This document shows, piece by piece, positions 49,998 to 58,634 of a stretch of 64,000 nucleotides of DNA. Within the stretch, counting starts at the first letter, position 1. The number at the start of each line of letters is the position of its first letter. The notes under the pieces were generated by a model, which ran no database searches, had not been told where the DNA came from, and saw only the letters and a list, made by a program, of their open reading frames with translations. The DNA lies in the NCBI RefSeq assembly GCF_900103505.1, contig NZ_FNIA01000001.1:62001-126000 (forward strand), read 5' to 3'. The DNA is from Haloarchaeobius iranensis. Lineage in GTDB: Archaea > Halobacteriota > Halobacteria > Halobacteriales > Natrialbaceae. The translations under genes were made by a program, and so were the position numbers.

Positions 49998-51983
49998 TCA
50001 GGCCTGCTCCCCGTCCCCCAGCCGGGGGAGCGTGACGGTGAACTTCGCCCCGCCGACCGCCCGGTTGGTCGCCTCGACGTGGCCGCCGTAGGAGTCGACT
50101 ATCTCCTGGACGAGGTAGAGCCCGAAGCCGGTGCCGGGGCTCTCGAACCCCTTCTGGCCCTTCTCGAAGACGTGCGCCATCACCGACTCGTCGATACCCG
50201 GGCCGTCGTCGAGCACGCTGACGACGACCTCGTCGTCACTCACCTCGGTCTCGACCTGGACCCGGGCGGCCGGGCCGTCGTTGTGCTGGACCGCGTTCGT
50301 CAGCAGGTTCTCGAACACCTCGGGAAGCAGGTCGTCGGCGAGCACCGGCACGTCGGGGAGTTCGTCGTGTTCGAACGTCGCGTCGTCGTAGGCGCGGTTC
50401 GCCTTCGACACCTCGGCGGCCAGCACGTCGCCCAGCGGGGTCGGCTCGGGCTCGTGCTCCTCGCCCTCGACGATGGCCTTCATGAACGTCCGCATCGTCT
50501 CGATGAGGTCTGTCATGTCCTCGACGCGGTCCTGGATGGTAGCGAGGTGTGGTGCGACCTCGTCGTCGACGTGGCCCTCGACGATGTTCGCCCGTGCCTC
50601 GACCACGTTCATCCCGTTGAGGAGGTTGTGGCGGATGATGCGGTTGACGAACTCAAGCCGCTCGCGCTCGTGTTCGAGCTGTTGCTCGCGCTCGCGGCGC
50701 TCGGTCATGTCGCGGGTGACTTTCAGGAACCCCTGTAACTCGCCGTCGTCGTCGCGCAGGGCCGTGATGACGGCGTTCACCCAGATGCGCGAGCCGTCCG
50801 CCTGAACCCGCCAGCCCGTGTCGAGCGCCCGGCCTCGCTCCCGGGCCCGCTCGAGCAGCTCCTCGGCGTACCCCGTCTCACGGTCGGCCTCGGTGTGGAA
50901 CGTGCGGACGTGCTCGCCGACGATCTCCTCGCGCTCGTAGCCCTTGATCGCCTCCGCGCCGCGGTTCCAGCTCTCGACGTGCCCGTCGACGTCCAGCCGG
51001 AAGATGGCGTAGTCCTCGACGTCCTGCACCAGCGACTCGAACTCGCGTCGGGCCTGCTGGAGCTGCTCCTCGGCGCGGTCCTCCCTGATGCTGTTGCCGA
51101 TCTCGTGCCCGAGCGAGTTCACCGTGATGTCGAGCAGGGTGAGCTCCCAGTCGAGCCCCGCCTCCTTCGGGCTGGTCCCGGCGAACGACAGCACGCCGTA
51201 CTGTTCGCCCTCGACGGCGACCGGGACGCCGACGTAGTAGTCGAGCGCCACGTCCCCGGCGACGCCGACCGGCCGGCGGCCCGGCCACCGTTCGGTCGCC
51301 CCGTCGGCCTGGACCAGCGCGTCCCGCTCGGCGACGACGCCCGCGACAGTCTCGCCCGTGTCGATCGCGTGGCCCGGCTCGACGGCCGCATCGAGGCTCG
51401 AGGTGACGTTCTCGACGAGCACGCGACCGTCGCCGAGCCGGGCGAACGCAGCGTGCTCCGCGCCCAGCATCCGGCCGGCCACGCCGAGCAGCTCGTCGAG
51501 CCGGTCGTCGAGGGGGCGCGACCGGTCGAGCAGGACATCGTGGACGGCACGGAGCGTCCGTTCCCGCCGGTCGAGCCGGTCGAGCGCGTGCTTCTGGTCG
51601 CTGACGTCCACGTAGCACTCGACCCGGCCGCCCGCGTACTCCCCGTCCTCTATCGGGTGCGTGCGACGTTCGAGCCACCGCTCCGCCGGGCCCTCGACGA
51701 TGTGGAGCGCTCGGTCCGGGCCGTCGATGCCCCCCTCGGTCACCGCTTCGATGAACGCGTCGCCGTCGGCGAGCCGGGTGGCGACCCGTTCGGCGAACGC
51801 CGCCGCGGACAGCCCCTCGACAGTTGCAGCGTCGACATCGAGGTACCGCGTCGCCGCCTCGTTCGACCAGACCACGCGCGCGTCGGCGTCGAAGACGACG
51901 ACACCGGTGTCCGCAGCGGCGAGCAACGCCGCACCGGTCGGCGGCTCCGTCGCTCGGACGGAGGCGTCGCCCTCGCCGCTCAC
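49998..51983 (-). CDS. Sensor histidine kinase, PAS-GAF-PAS
   Basis: 661 residues, soluble. A first PAS (about 15-130, VVVFDADARVVWSNEAATRY), a GAF domain (about 140-315), a second PAS (about 325-440, FRLDVDGHVESWNRGAEAIK) with the PAC-type DTGWRVQADGSRIWVNAVIT, then an H-box IIRHNLLNGMNVV and an HATPase domain with NLLTNAVQHND, DDGPGIDESV and GTGFGLYLVQE. No membrane segment. The GTG at 51983 begins this frame and overlaps the stop of a tiny upstream frame. Divergent from ahcY. No receiver domain; the adjacent HTH-10 gene lacks one too. Confidence 0.87.
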   Translation of the reverse strand: MSGEGDASVRATEPPTGAALLAAADTGVVVFDADARVVWSNEAATRYLDVDAATVEGLSAAAFAERVATRLADGDAFIEAVTEGGIDGPDRALHIVEGPAERWLERRTHPIEDGEYAGGRVECYVDVSDQKHALDRLDRRERTLRAVHDVLLDRSRPLDDRLDELLGVAGRMLGAEHAAFARLGDGRVLVENVTSSLDAAVEPGHAIDTGETVAGVVAERDALVQADGATERWPGRRPVGVAGDVALDYYVGVPVAVEGEQYGVLSFAGTSPKEAGLDWELTLLDITVNSLGHEIGNSIREDRAEEQLQQARREFESLVQDVEDYAIFRLDVDGHVESWNRGAEAIKGYEREEIVGEHVRTFHTEADRETGYAEELLERARERGRALDTGWRVQADGSRIWVNAVITALRDDDGELQGFLKVTRDMTERREREQQLEHERERLEFVNRIIRHNLLNGMNVVEARANIVEGHVDDEVAPHLATIQDRVEDMTDLIETMRTFMKAIVEGEEHEPEPTPLGDVLAAEVSKANRAYDDATFEHDELPDVPVLADDLLPEVFENLLTNAVQHNDGPAARVQVETEVSDDEVVVSVLDDGPGIDESVMAHVFEKGQKGFESPGTGFGLYLVQEIVDSYGGHVEATNRAVGGAKFTVTLPRLGDGEQA

Positions 51984-52021
51984 TCCGAGGACACCCCGTC
52001 CGGTCCGTCACGTTCAGTCAT
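51980..52021 (-). CDS. 13-residue leader peptide overlapping the kinase start
   Basis: ATG at 52021 followed by 12 codons (MTERDGPDGVSSE) and TGA at 51980-51982, which overlaps the kinase GTG in the tetranucleotide GTGA. The ATG is about 27 bases after a minus-strand TATA-like TTTTAGG (52044-52050), so it should be the first codon of a leaderless mRNA. Either a coupling leader peptide or the original kinase N-terminus cut off by a one-base frameshift. Confidence 0.45.
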   Translation of the reverse strand: MTERDGPDGVSSE

Positions 52022-52146
52022 GGGCGGGGCTAGCAGACCCGGGCCTAAAATCGTGCGCCCTACACACGTCGTCGAAGGCCGTGCGAGCGGCAGCTTCGCC
52101 AGCCGACTCCGGTAGGGTTTTCCACCAGCTACCCCTCCCAGACGGT

Positions 52147-53430
52147 ATGAGTCAGTACCCGCCGATCAGCGAGCAACTCGACGACATCGAGGCCGCTCGC
52201 GACGAGGGACGACGGAAGATGGACTGGGCACGCCAGCACATGCCCATCCTGAACGCACTGCGCGAGGAGTTCGAGCGCGACCAGCCGTTCGCCGACCAGC
52301 GCATCGGCATGGCGATGCACGTCGAGGCGAAGACCGCGAACCTCGTCGAGCTGCTCGCCGACGGCGGGGCGGAGGTCGCAATCACCGGCTGCAACCCGCT
52401 GTCGACACACGACGACGTGAGCGCGGCGCTCGACACCCACGAGAACATCACGAGCTACGCGAAGCGCGGCGTCGGTGACGAGGAGTACTACGATGCCATC
52501 GAGGCCGTCATCGACATCGAGCCGACCATCACCGTCGACGACGGGATGGACATGGTCGCCGCCATCCACGAGGACCACCCGGAGCTCATTGACTCCATCG
52601 TCGGCGGCGCCGAGGAGACGACGACCGGCGTCCACCGCCTCCGCGCGATGGACGACGACGACGCGCTCGACTACCCAGTCTTCGCAGTCAACGACACGCC
52701 GATGAAGCGACTGTTCGACAACGTCCACGGCACCGGCGAGTCCTCGCTGGCCACCATCGCGATGACGACGAACCTCTCCTACGCCGGCAAGAACGTCGTC
52801 GTCGCGGGCTACGGGGACTGCGGCCGCGGCGTCGCGAAGAAGGCCAGCGGCCAGAACGCGGACGTCATCGTCACCGAGGTCGAGCCCCGTCGCGCCCTGG
52901 AGGCGCACATGGAGGGCTACGACGTGATGCCGATGAGCGAGGCCGCCGAGGTCGGCGACGTGTTCCTCACCGTCACCGGCAACCGCGACGTCATCACCGC
53001 CGAGCACTTCGAGCGGATGAAAGACGGCGTCCTGCTCGCGAACGCCGGCCACTTCGACATCGAGGTCGACCTCGACGCGCTCTCGGACATGGCGGTCGAC
53101 CAGTACGAGGCTCGCGACGGCGTCGAGGCCTACGAGATGGACGACGGCCGACGGCTGAACGTGCTCGCCGAGGGCCGCCTCGTCAACCTCGCCTCGCCCA
53201 TCGCGCTCGGCCACCCCGTCGAGGTCATGGACCAGTCCTTCGGCGTCCAGGCCGTCTGCGTGCGGGAACTCGTCGAGAACGGCGGCGCCTACGACGCCGG
53301 GGTCCACGAGGTCCCCGACGAACTCGACCGGGAGGTCGCCGAGATCAAGCTCGCGGCCGAGGGCGTCGACTACGACTCGCTGACCGATGCCCAGACAGAG
53401 TACATGGGCTCCTGGCAGCACGGAACCTAG
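52147..53430 (+). CDS. ahcY: S-adenosylhomocysteine hydrolase
   Basis: NAD-dependent enzyme splitting S-adenosylhomocysteine into adenosine and homocysteine, 427 residues. Conserved: MHVEAKTANLVELLADGGAE, CNPLSTHDDV, the NAD motif VVAGYGDCGRGVAKKA, TEVEPRRALEAHMEGYDVM and NAGHFDIEVD. The C-terminus ends in SWQHGT and lacks the KPxxYRY tail of bacterial and eukaryotic enzymes, as usual in archaea. It keeps product inhibition of the many methyltransferases low. Confidence 0.95.
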   Translation: MSQYPPISEQLDDIEAARDEGRRKMDWARQHMPILNALREEFERDQPFADQRIGMAMHVEAKTANLVELLADGGAEVAITGCNPLSTHDDVSAALDTHENITSYAKRGVGDEEYYDAIEAVIDIEPTITVDDGMDMVAAIHEDHPELIDSIVGGAEETTTGVHRLRAMDDDDALDYPVFAVNDTPMKRLFDNVHGTGESSLATIAMTTNLSYAGKNVVVAGYGDCGRGVAKKASGQNADVIVTEVEPRRALEAHMEGYDVMPMSEAAEVGDVFLTVTGNRDVITAEHFERMKDGVLLANAGHFDIEVDLDALSDMAVDQYEARDGVEAYEMDDGRRLNVLAEGRLVNLASPIALGHPVEVMDQSFGVQAVCVRELVENGGAYDAGVHEVPDELDREVAEIKLAAEGVDYDSLTDAQTEYMGSWQHGT

Positions 53431-53549
53431 GTCGGTACGGGCTTTTCCGGCCGCACACCTCGGTTTGCATCAATTTACCCCGTTGAACTCTTAATTTCCA
53501 TGAAACCTTCCGATAGGATGAAATGGGGAGAGGATGTTGATGTACCAAC

Positions 53550-56165
53550 GTGAGCGAGGAACACGAACTATCGGCGGACGAGGAATCAGTCGACTGGCCA
53601 CCAGCGGACGGTGATGCCGTGGTGGTCGCCGAGGGGGGCGTCCGGGTTCGGAAGTGGGTGACTGACCGGGGGGCTGCAGTGCCAGTCGTGACGTACGATG
53701 TCGCGTCGATGCGCGACGAACCGGTGACACTGGCGCTTCGCGACTCGACACCGCCGTCGCTGGAGCCGGACGAGTTCGGCTTCCACGACGACTACGAGGC
53801 CGAGAACTGGCGACGGACCGGGCCACACGACATCGCGTATCGCCGCCGTCTCGACCCCGACGAGTCGGTGACGACGGTGTACGGCGTCCGACGCTCGTCG
53901 CTCGACGACCCCGAGCCGTTCCTCAACGAGCCGTCGATAGCGGTGACGGTGGACGGCGACGACGCCGGCGCCGCCGACGGCGAAGCGGTCTCCACCCTGA
54001 ACGTCGACGGCGAGGAGATGAGCGTGAACGAGCCCGAGGCTGGCGACGCGGACGACGGCCCCGGGGCCGACGAAGCCGACGACGACGCAGCGGACGAGAC
54101 GGTCGAGACGCTCTCGCTGGACGACCCGAACGGGGCGGCCGAGCCGGCACCCGGCGAAGCGGAGACATCGTCGGTGTTCGACGACGACGACGTCGGCGAC
54201 GACTCCGAGGAGACAGAGACGCCGTCGGAGCCGGCGGCGTCCGAACCGGCTCCGGCAGCACGCGATGGCGAGCCGGTCGGCTCCGTCCTCGCCGCCGAGC
54301 TGCGCGAGGGGCGACTCCCGGAGGGTGACCGGGACGCCATCGCGTCGGCGCTGAACCTCGAGCTGTCCGAATCGACCGCGGCCTTCCTGGACCGCCTCCG
54401 CGACCGCGTCCAGCAGCGCCGCGACCAGCTCGAGGACGAGATCGAGGAGCTCGACGAGAGCATCGCCGAGCTGTACGGACTCAAGGCCGACGCGGCAGAC
54501 GTCCAGCAGGCCCGCGCGGACCTGGCCGACCTGGACGAGCGGGCCGCCGCCCAGAGCGACCTCGAGACCGTCCGGGACGCCGTCGAGACGCTCGACCAGG
54601 CCAAGGCCGAGGTCGACAGACTCGCGGCGCTGGAGTCGCGACTCGACGACCTCGCGACCGATGCCGCCCGGTCCGAGACGGTCGAGCAGCTCGAGGGCCG
54701 TGTCGACGAACTCGACGAGGCCGCCGCCCGTGCCGGCGACCTCGACGCGCTCGCGGACGACGTCGACGATGTCGAGGCCCGGATGGCCACCGCAGAGTCG
54801 CTGACCGAGACCGACGAGCATCTCGCCGAACTCGACGACGAGGCGGCTCGCGCCGACGCCCTCGACGCGCTCCGCGACCGCGTCGGCGAGCACGAGGCGT
54901 CGACCAGCGACGAGTTCGAGACGGTCCGGAGCGAACTCGACAGCGCCGTCGACGCCGCCCGCTCGGACCTCGGCGACGAGGTCGAGGCGGCACGCTCCGA
55001 ACTCGGGGCCGAGATAGAGTCGGTCCGAACGGACCTCGTGGCCGACGTGGAGGCGCTCCGGGCCGAACGCGAGGCCGCGACCGACACGGTGCGGGACGAC
55101 CTGACCGGGCGCGTCACCGACCTCCGTACCGATACGGAGACCGATGTCGCTGCTATCGAGCAGACGCTGCAGGCGGAGTACGTCACGCAGGCCGACGTCG
55201 ACGCCGTCATCGAAGAGCGCATCGAGACGAACCTCCGGGCCGTGATGCTGCTGGCGCTTGGCGCCGGCGGAATCCTCCTCTCGCTGGTGCTCGCCGCGAC
55301 CGGCGCGGCGTCCATCGCGCTCAGCGCCTTCCTCCTCGGGGCGCTGCTGCTCGGCGGCTGGTGGTACCTCCAGCCCGGCGACATCCTGCCGGTCGGTGAC
55401 AGCCAAGCCGACACCGGCGTTCCGGGTGCGGATGCGGTCGCCTCCGGCGGCGGCGGCGAACCCGGTGAGGGCGACGAGGGCGACGCCGTCGAGGCGCCGG
55501 ACACGGACGCGGCCGCGGACGAGTCGACGGCTGACGAGCCCGAACCGTCCCCGGCTGCCGAGACGGTCGACGGGGCACCCGGTGCCGCTGCGGAGGCAGA
55601 CGACACCCCCGCTGAGACTGTCACCGACGACGAAGCCGCAGCCGAGGACGAGGGCGAACCCGACGCCCCTGGGGAAGCGGGCGACGATGTCGTCTCCGAG
55701 GCCGCCACCGACGACCGGGACAGTGAAGGCGACGAGTTCGGTGCCGAGGCGGACCTCGGAGCCGGCGACATCGACCTGGGCGTGGACGAGCCAGGAGACG
55801 AGTCCGGCGACGAGACGGACGTCACAGAGATGGCGGACGACGCCAGCGCGGAGCCAGCACCCGTCGACGCGGGCGAGCGGGACGACGAGGACTCCGGGCT
55901 GTCCCGGGACGGCGAGCCGCCGGACGGCGACGACTCGGACGGCGACGAGGAAACAGCCGACGCTGCAGATGACGACATCGACGAGGCCGACGAGGCAGCT
56001 GACGCTCCCGGCGAGGATGGCGTCGCGGGCGATGCGGACACCGAGGACGTGGCCGCCGCTGCTGCTGCAGCTATCGAGGCCGTGGAGAACGACGACGGGG
56101 ACCCCGAGGAACAGCGGATGGACGCGGACAGAGGCACCGAGCCGGTCGAGGACGACGCGGTGTAG
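53550..56165 (+). CDS. Coiled-coil membrane protein, DUF7310-like
   Basis: 871 residues. Residues 1-130 form a conserved domain (VVVAEGGVRVRKWVTDRGAA, DSTPPSLEPDEFGFHDDYEA). An acidic linker follows to about 250, then a long heptad-patterned coiled coil (RRDQLEDEIEELDESIAELY onwards to about 555), two adjacent membrane helices (about 565-605) and an acidic tail of about 265 residues rich in Asp, Glu and Ala. It recalls the haloarchaeal DUF7310 family; function unknown. A structural or tethering role is only an inference. Start GTG 53550. The gap before it (53431-53549) has a TTTTCC run that may end ahcY. Confidence 0.78.
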   Translation: MSEEHELSADEESVDWPPADGDAVVVAEGGVRVRKWVTDRGAAVPVVTYDVASMRDEPVTLALRDSTPPSLEPDEFGFHDDYEAENWRRTGPHDIAYRRRLDPDESVTTVYGVRRSSLDDPEPFLNEPSIAVTVDGDDAGAADGEAVSTLNVDGEEMSVNEPEAGDADDGPGADEADDDAADETVETLSLDDPNGAAEPAPGEAETSSVFDDDDVGDDSEETETPSEPAASEPAPAARDGEPVGSVLAAELREGRLPEGDRDAIASALNLELSESTAAFLDRLRDRVQQRRDQLEDEIEELDESIAELYGLKADAADVQQARADLADLDERAAAQSDLETVRDAVETLDQAKAEVDRLAALESRLDDLATDAARSETVEQLEGRVDELDEAAARAGDLDALADDVDDVEARMATAESLTETDEHLAELDDEAARADALDALRDRVGEHEASTSDEFETVRSELDSAVDAARSDLGDEVEAARSELGAEIESVRTDLVADVEALRAEREAATDTVRDDLTGRVTDLRTDTETDVAAIEQTLQAEYVTQADVDAVIEERIETNLRAVMLLALGAGGILLSLVLAATGAASIALSAFLLGALLLGGWWYLQPGDILPVGDSQADTGVPGADAVASGGGGEPGEGDEGDAVEAPDTDAAADESTADEPEPSPAAETVDGAPGAAAEADDTPAETVTDDEAAAEDEGEPDAPGEAGDDVVSEAATDDRDSEGDEFGAEADLGAGDIDLGVDEPGDESGDETDVTEMADDASAEPAPVDAGERDDEDSGLSRDGEPPDGDDSDGDEETADAADDDIDEADEAADAPGEDGVAGDADTEDVAAAAAAAIEAVENDDGDPEEQRMDADRGTEPVEDDAV

Positions 56166-56225
56166 TCCGACGCACCCGCAGCCGACGACGGGTCATTTTT
56201 ATTCGCCGCTCGCCGAGGAATCCTC

Positions 56226-56651
56226 ATGAGTTCCAACCGCAAGGGCGACAGGCGGGAGCGCGAGCTCGTCAACCGCCTCGACGAGTCCGGCTTCGCGGTG
56301 ATGCGAGCGCCGGCGAGCGGGAGCGCGACGGAGCGGGAGCTACCGGACGTCCTCGCGGGCGACGGCGAGCGGTTCTACGCCATCGAGGCGAAGTCCTCCT
56401 CGGGGCGGCCAATCTACCTCGACGGGGAGGAGGTCGAGGCGCTGCTCTACTTCTCGCAGAACTTCGGCGCGAAGGCCAGGATCGGGGTCCGCTTCGACCG
56501 CGAGGACTGGTACTTCTTCCACCCGGCGGACCTGCACACGACCGACGGGGGGAACTACCGGGTGAAGAAGGAGACGGCGCTCGCCGACGGGACCGACTTC
56601 GAGGAGTTCGTCGGCGGGTCGCGGAAACGCGACCTCGGGGAGTACGAGTAG
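56226..56651 (+). CDS. hjc: Holliday junction resolvase Hjc
   Basis: Archaeal resolvase of the PD-(D/E)XK fold, 141 residues. Catalytic residues: Glu in [10 protein letters not shown], Asp in ELPDVLAG and Glu/Lys in [11 protein letters not shown]. The basic N-terminal KGDRRE is typical. TTTTTATTC at 56196-56204 lies about 26 bases before the ATG. It acts with the recombination machinery to cut four-way junctions. Confidence 0.95.
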   Translation: MSSNRKGDRRERELVNRLDESGFAVMRAPASGSATERELPDVLAGDGERFYAIEAKSSSGRPIYLDGEEVEALLYFSQNFGAKARIGVRFDREDWYFFHPADLHTTDGGNYRVKKETALADGTDFEEFVGGSRKRDLGEYE

Positions 56652-56802
56652 GCGGACAGGCGGTGCTGTGGCGCAGCGGGTGCCGGCGGCGCTCGGGGAC
56701 GTCCGGCGACACACCGCGCGACCGCGTCGCGCCGGACGGAAAATCGTCAGGGCACGCCCGTGTTGGCCCCGCCTTGCTACTTGAACCCGGGCCCGGTCGG
56801 CC

Positions 56803-57489
56803 TCACTCGTTCCCGGTGTCGAGCCGCCGGAGCCGCGACACCGGGAACGAGTAGAGCCGGAGCGAGTCCGGCGTCGTGCCGTCGTCGAACTCGGCCCCCG
56901 CCGGGAACACGGCGGTCACGACCGGGTCGTCCCCGGGATACGAGCGGTTCGTCTCGTACTCGGCGACGGTGCAGTCGTGGCTCTCGATGCGGACCTCGTC
57001 GGCCCGGCGCGGCGAGACGCCGACGACGAGGACGGTCGCGCCCGTCTCGCGGTCCGTGGCGAGGTCGCCGCGGGAGAGCGCGTGTCGGTCGCAGAGGTGC
57101 GGTCTCGGCGCGTCCCGGTGGACGAACGTCGTCGTGCTACAGACCGCACAGCCGGCGGCGACGTGACTCGGCGGCGGCACTGCGCCCTCGGTGATCTCGA
57201 TGGCGACCCGCCGGAGGTGCTTGCAGCGCTCGCCGCGGAACGCGTGGTCGGGGCAGGTACAGCGGTGCTCGGGGACATCGACGAGGTACGCACCGTGCTC
57301 GGTCGCGACGGCGTAGCGGCCGCTCCCGAGCGGGGCGACGGCCATCGGTTCGGTTCGTGCCCGCCGCGACCGTGGGTCGAGGTGGGCGTCGACGGGTACG
57401 GGACGCGTGTACCGTGACATGGTGTCTGCCGTCGGTGGGGGCGACGAGTCGGGCCGCACCGACTCGGGTGTGCTTCTGGTGTGCGCCAT
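56803..57489 (-). CDS. SWIM zinc-finger domain protein
   Basis: 228 residues. The SWIM motif CxCx(n)CxH is intact as CTCPDHAFRGERCKHLRRVA, preceded by AVATEHGAYLVDVPEH. A second, CxxC-type zinc site (GCAVCSTTTF with HLCDRH) follows, then a C-terminal domain of unknown type ending SFPVSRLRRLDTGNE. SWIM domains bind nucleic acids or proteins. An in-frame ATG at 57420 (MSRYTRPVPV) starts the conserved part and is a good alternative start; the first 23 residues are disordered. Its last codons lie inside a long inverted repeat. Confidence 0.82.
   Translation of the reverse strand: MAHTRSTPESVRPDSSPPPTADTMSRYTRPVPVDAHLDPRSRRARTEPMAVAPLGSGRYAVATEHGAYLVDVPEHRCTCPDHAFRGERCKHLRRVAIEITEGAVPPPSHVAAGCAVCSTTTFVHRDAPRPHLCDRHALSRGDLATDRETGATVLVVGVSPRRADEVRIESHDCTVAEYETNRSYPGDDPVVTAVFPAGAEFDDGTTPDSLRLYSFPVSRLRRLDTGNE
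56805..56852. repeat. 17-base inverted repeat covering the 3' end of the SWIM gene
   Basis: Perfect arms ACTCGTTCCCGGTGTCG (56805-56821) and its complement (56836-56852) with a 14-base loop, within the last 17 codons and two bases short of the stop codon. The mRNA should end in a strong hairpin that may terminate, protect or pause. Confidence 0.8.
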
Positions 57490-57587
57490 GGGTTTCCTTT
57501 ATCGAACCGTCCGATTCAGCACGGTTCGGTTTCGAGTAGAAATAGGGGTCGTGGGTACGTAAGTCTTCCACCCGAATCGAACGATTG

Positions 57588-57604
57588 AGGTGTCCTGGAC
57601 ACCT
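57588..57604. promoter_or_regulatory. Palindromic operator before the DUF7471-regulator operon
   Basis: AGGTGTCC-T-GGACACCT, perfect eight-base arms around one base, ending 11 bases before the ATG at 57616 and close to the start expected from TACGTAA at 57556-57562. A looser repeat CGAACCGT-N10-ACGGTTCG lies at 57503-57528 in the same divergent region. A likely site for the regulator encoded by the second gene of the operon. Confidence 0.6.
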
Positions 57605-57615
57605 ACAGCGGTCAA

Positions 57616-57960
57616 ATGGGCTTCCCACCGGGGGCCACACCGCTCCACGCACAGACAACCATCGTCGACCCGGTACTGCTCGCGGTCGTCGGTCTGGCCG
57701 CGCTCGGGTCGGCTATCCTGCTCGGACTCGGGCTGGCCGCCTACGTCCGCCGACGCTCGCGGCCGTATCTGCTCGTGGTGCTCGCGCTGGCCGCCATCGC
57801 GGCGCGCTCGGCCGTGGCGTGGGTCACGATGCTGGGGATGCTTCCGGACGCGACCCACCACCTCGTCGAGCACGGTCTCGACGTGGCGATGACGGCGCTC
57901 GTCGTCGGTGCGGTGTGGTACGCGCGGTCGCTCCGGCAGGGAACGGGACTGAACCAATGA
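57616..57960 (+). CDS. Small membrane protein, DUF7471-like
   Basis: 114 residues with three hydrophobic segments (LLAVVGLAALGSAILLGLGL, LLVVLALAAIAARSAVAWV, MTALVVGAVWYA) and a His-containing connecting loop (PDATHHLVEHGLD). In haloarchaea this family (DUF7471, from memory) is linked to the winged-helix gene that follows. Its stop overlaps the next start in ATGA, so the two are translationally coupled. Function unknown; a sensor that feeds the regulator is possible. Confidence 0.75.
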   Translation: MGFPPGATPLHAQTTIVDPVLLAVVGLAALGSAILLGLGLAAYVRRRSRPYLLVVLALAAIAARSAVAWVTMLGMLPDATHHLVEHGLDVAMTALVVGAVWYARSLRQGTGLNQ

Positions 57961-58469
57961 CAGAGACGAGAGTACTCATCGCGACCGAGATCGAGGGGAC
58001 GCCGGGAATACATTTCAACGAACTCGTCCGGGAACTGCCCGTCGCGCCGGGGCAGGTCCAGTACCACGTGCGCGACCTCGTGGACACCGGGCGGGTCGTC
58101 CGCGAGGAGCTGTTCGGACGGACGCACTACTACCCACCGGGGTACGACGCCTTCGACCGCGCGGCCGTCGCGCTCATCCGCCGGGAGACGACCAGCGAGG
58201 TGCTGGTGACGCTCATCGAGGACGGACCGCTGGGGCCGGCGACGGTCGCCGAGGAGGTCGGCATCGCCCGCTCGACGCTCGAGCACCACGTGGACAACCT
58301 CGTCGAGGCGGGCCTCGTCGAGAAGCGGCGTGACGCACACAACCGCGTCACGCTGGTCCTCGCCGCCCCGGAACGCACCGGCGAACTGCTCTCGGACGTG
58401 ACACCAACGATGCCCGCGCGCCTCGTGGACCGGTTCACGCTGCTGGTCGACGAGCTGCTCGCCGAGTAG
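57957..58469 (+). CDS. Tandem winged-helix transcriptional regulator
   Basis: 170 residues containing two winged-helix units. The first: GIHFNELVRELPVAPGQVQY followed by LVDTGRVVREELFGRTHYYP. The second, ArsR/MarR-like: GPATVAEEVGIARSTLEHHV followed by NLVEAGLVEKRRD. Duplicated HTHs of this type are common in haloarchaea. It overlaps the membrane-protein gene by four bases (ATGA). The palindrome at 57588-57604 is its probable operator. Confidence 0.85.
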   Translation: MTETRVLIATEIEGTPGIHFNELVRELPVAPGQVQYHVRDLVDTGRVVREELFGRTHYYPPGYDAFDRAAVALIRRETTSEVLVTLIEDGPLGPATVAEEVGIARSTLEHHVDNLVEAGLVEKRRDAHNRVTLVLAAPERTGELLSDVTPTMPARLVDRFTLLVDELLAE

Positions 58470-58634
58470 TTTATAGCCGAACACGCGGCCAGTCCCGGCG
58501 TGTCCTGACCGACGCGCGCCGGCGGCCTGGACGGGTGTGCGACGACCCCCGGCGCGAGCGCTGCTCGTCGCCTGTTCGCCCTTTCGACTCGCGCACCACG
58601 CCGTTTTTTGCTGGAGAGTTCCAAATGTATCGCA

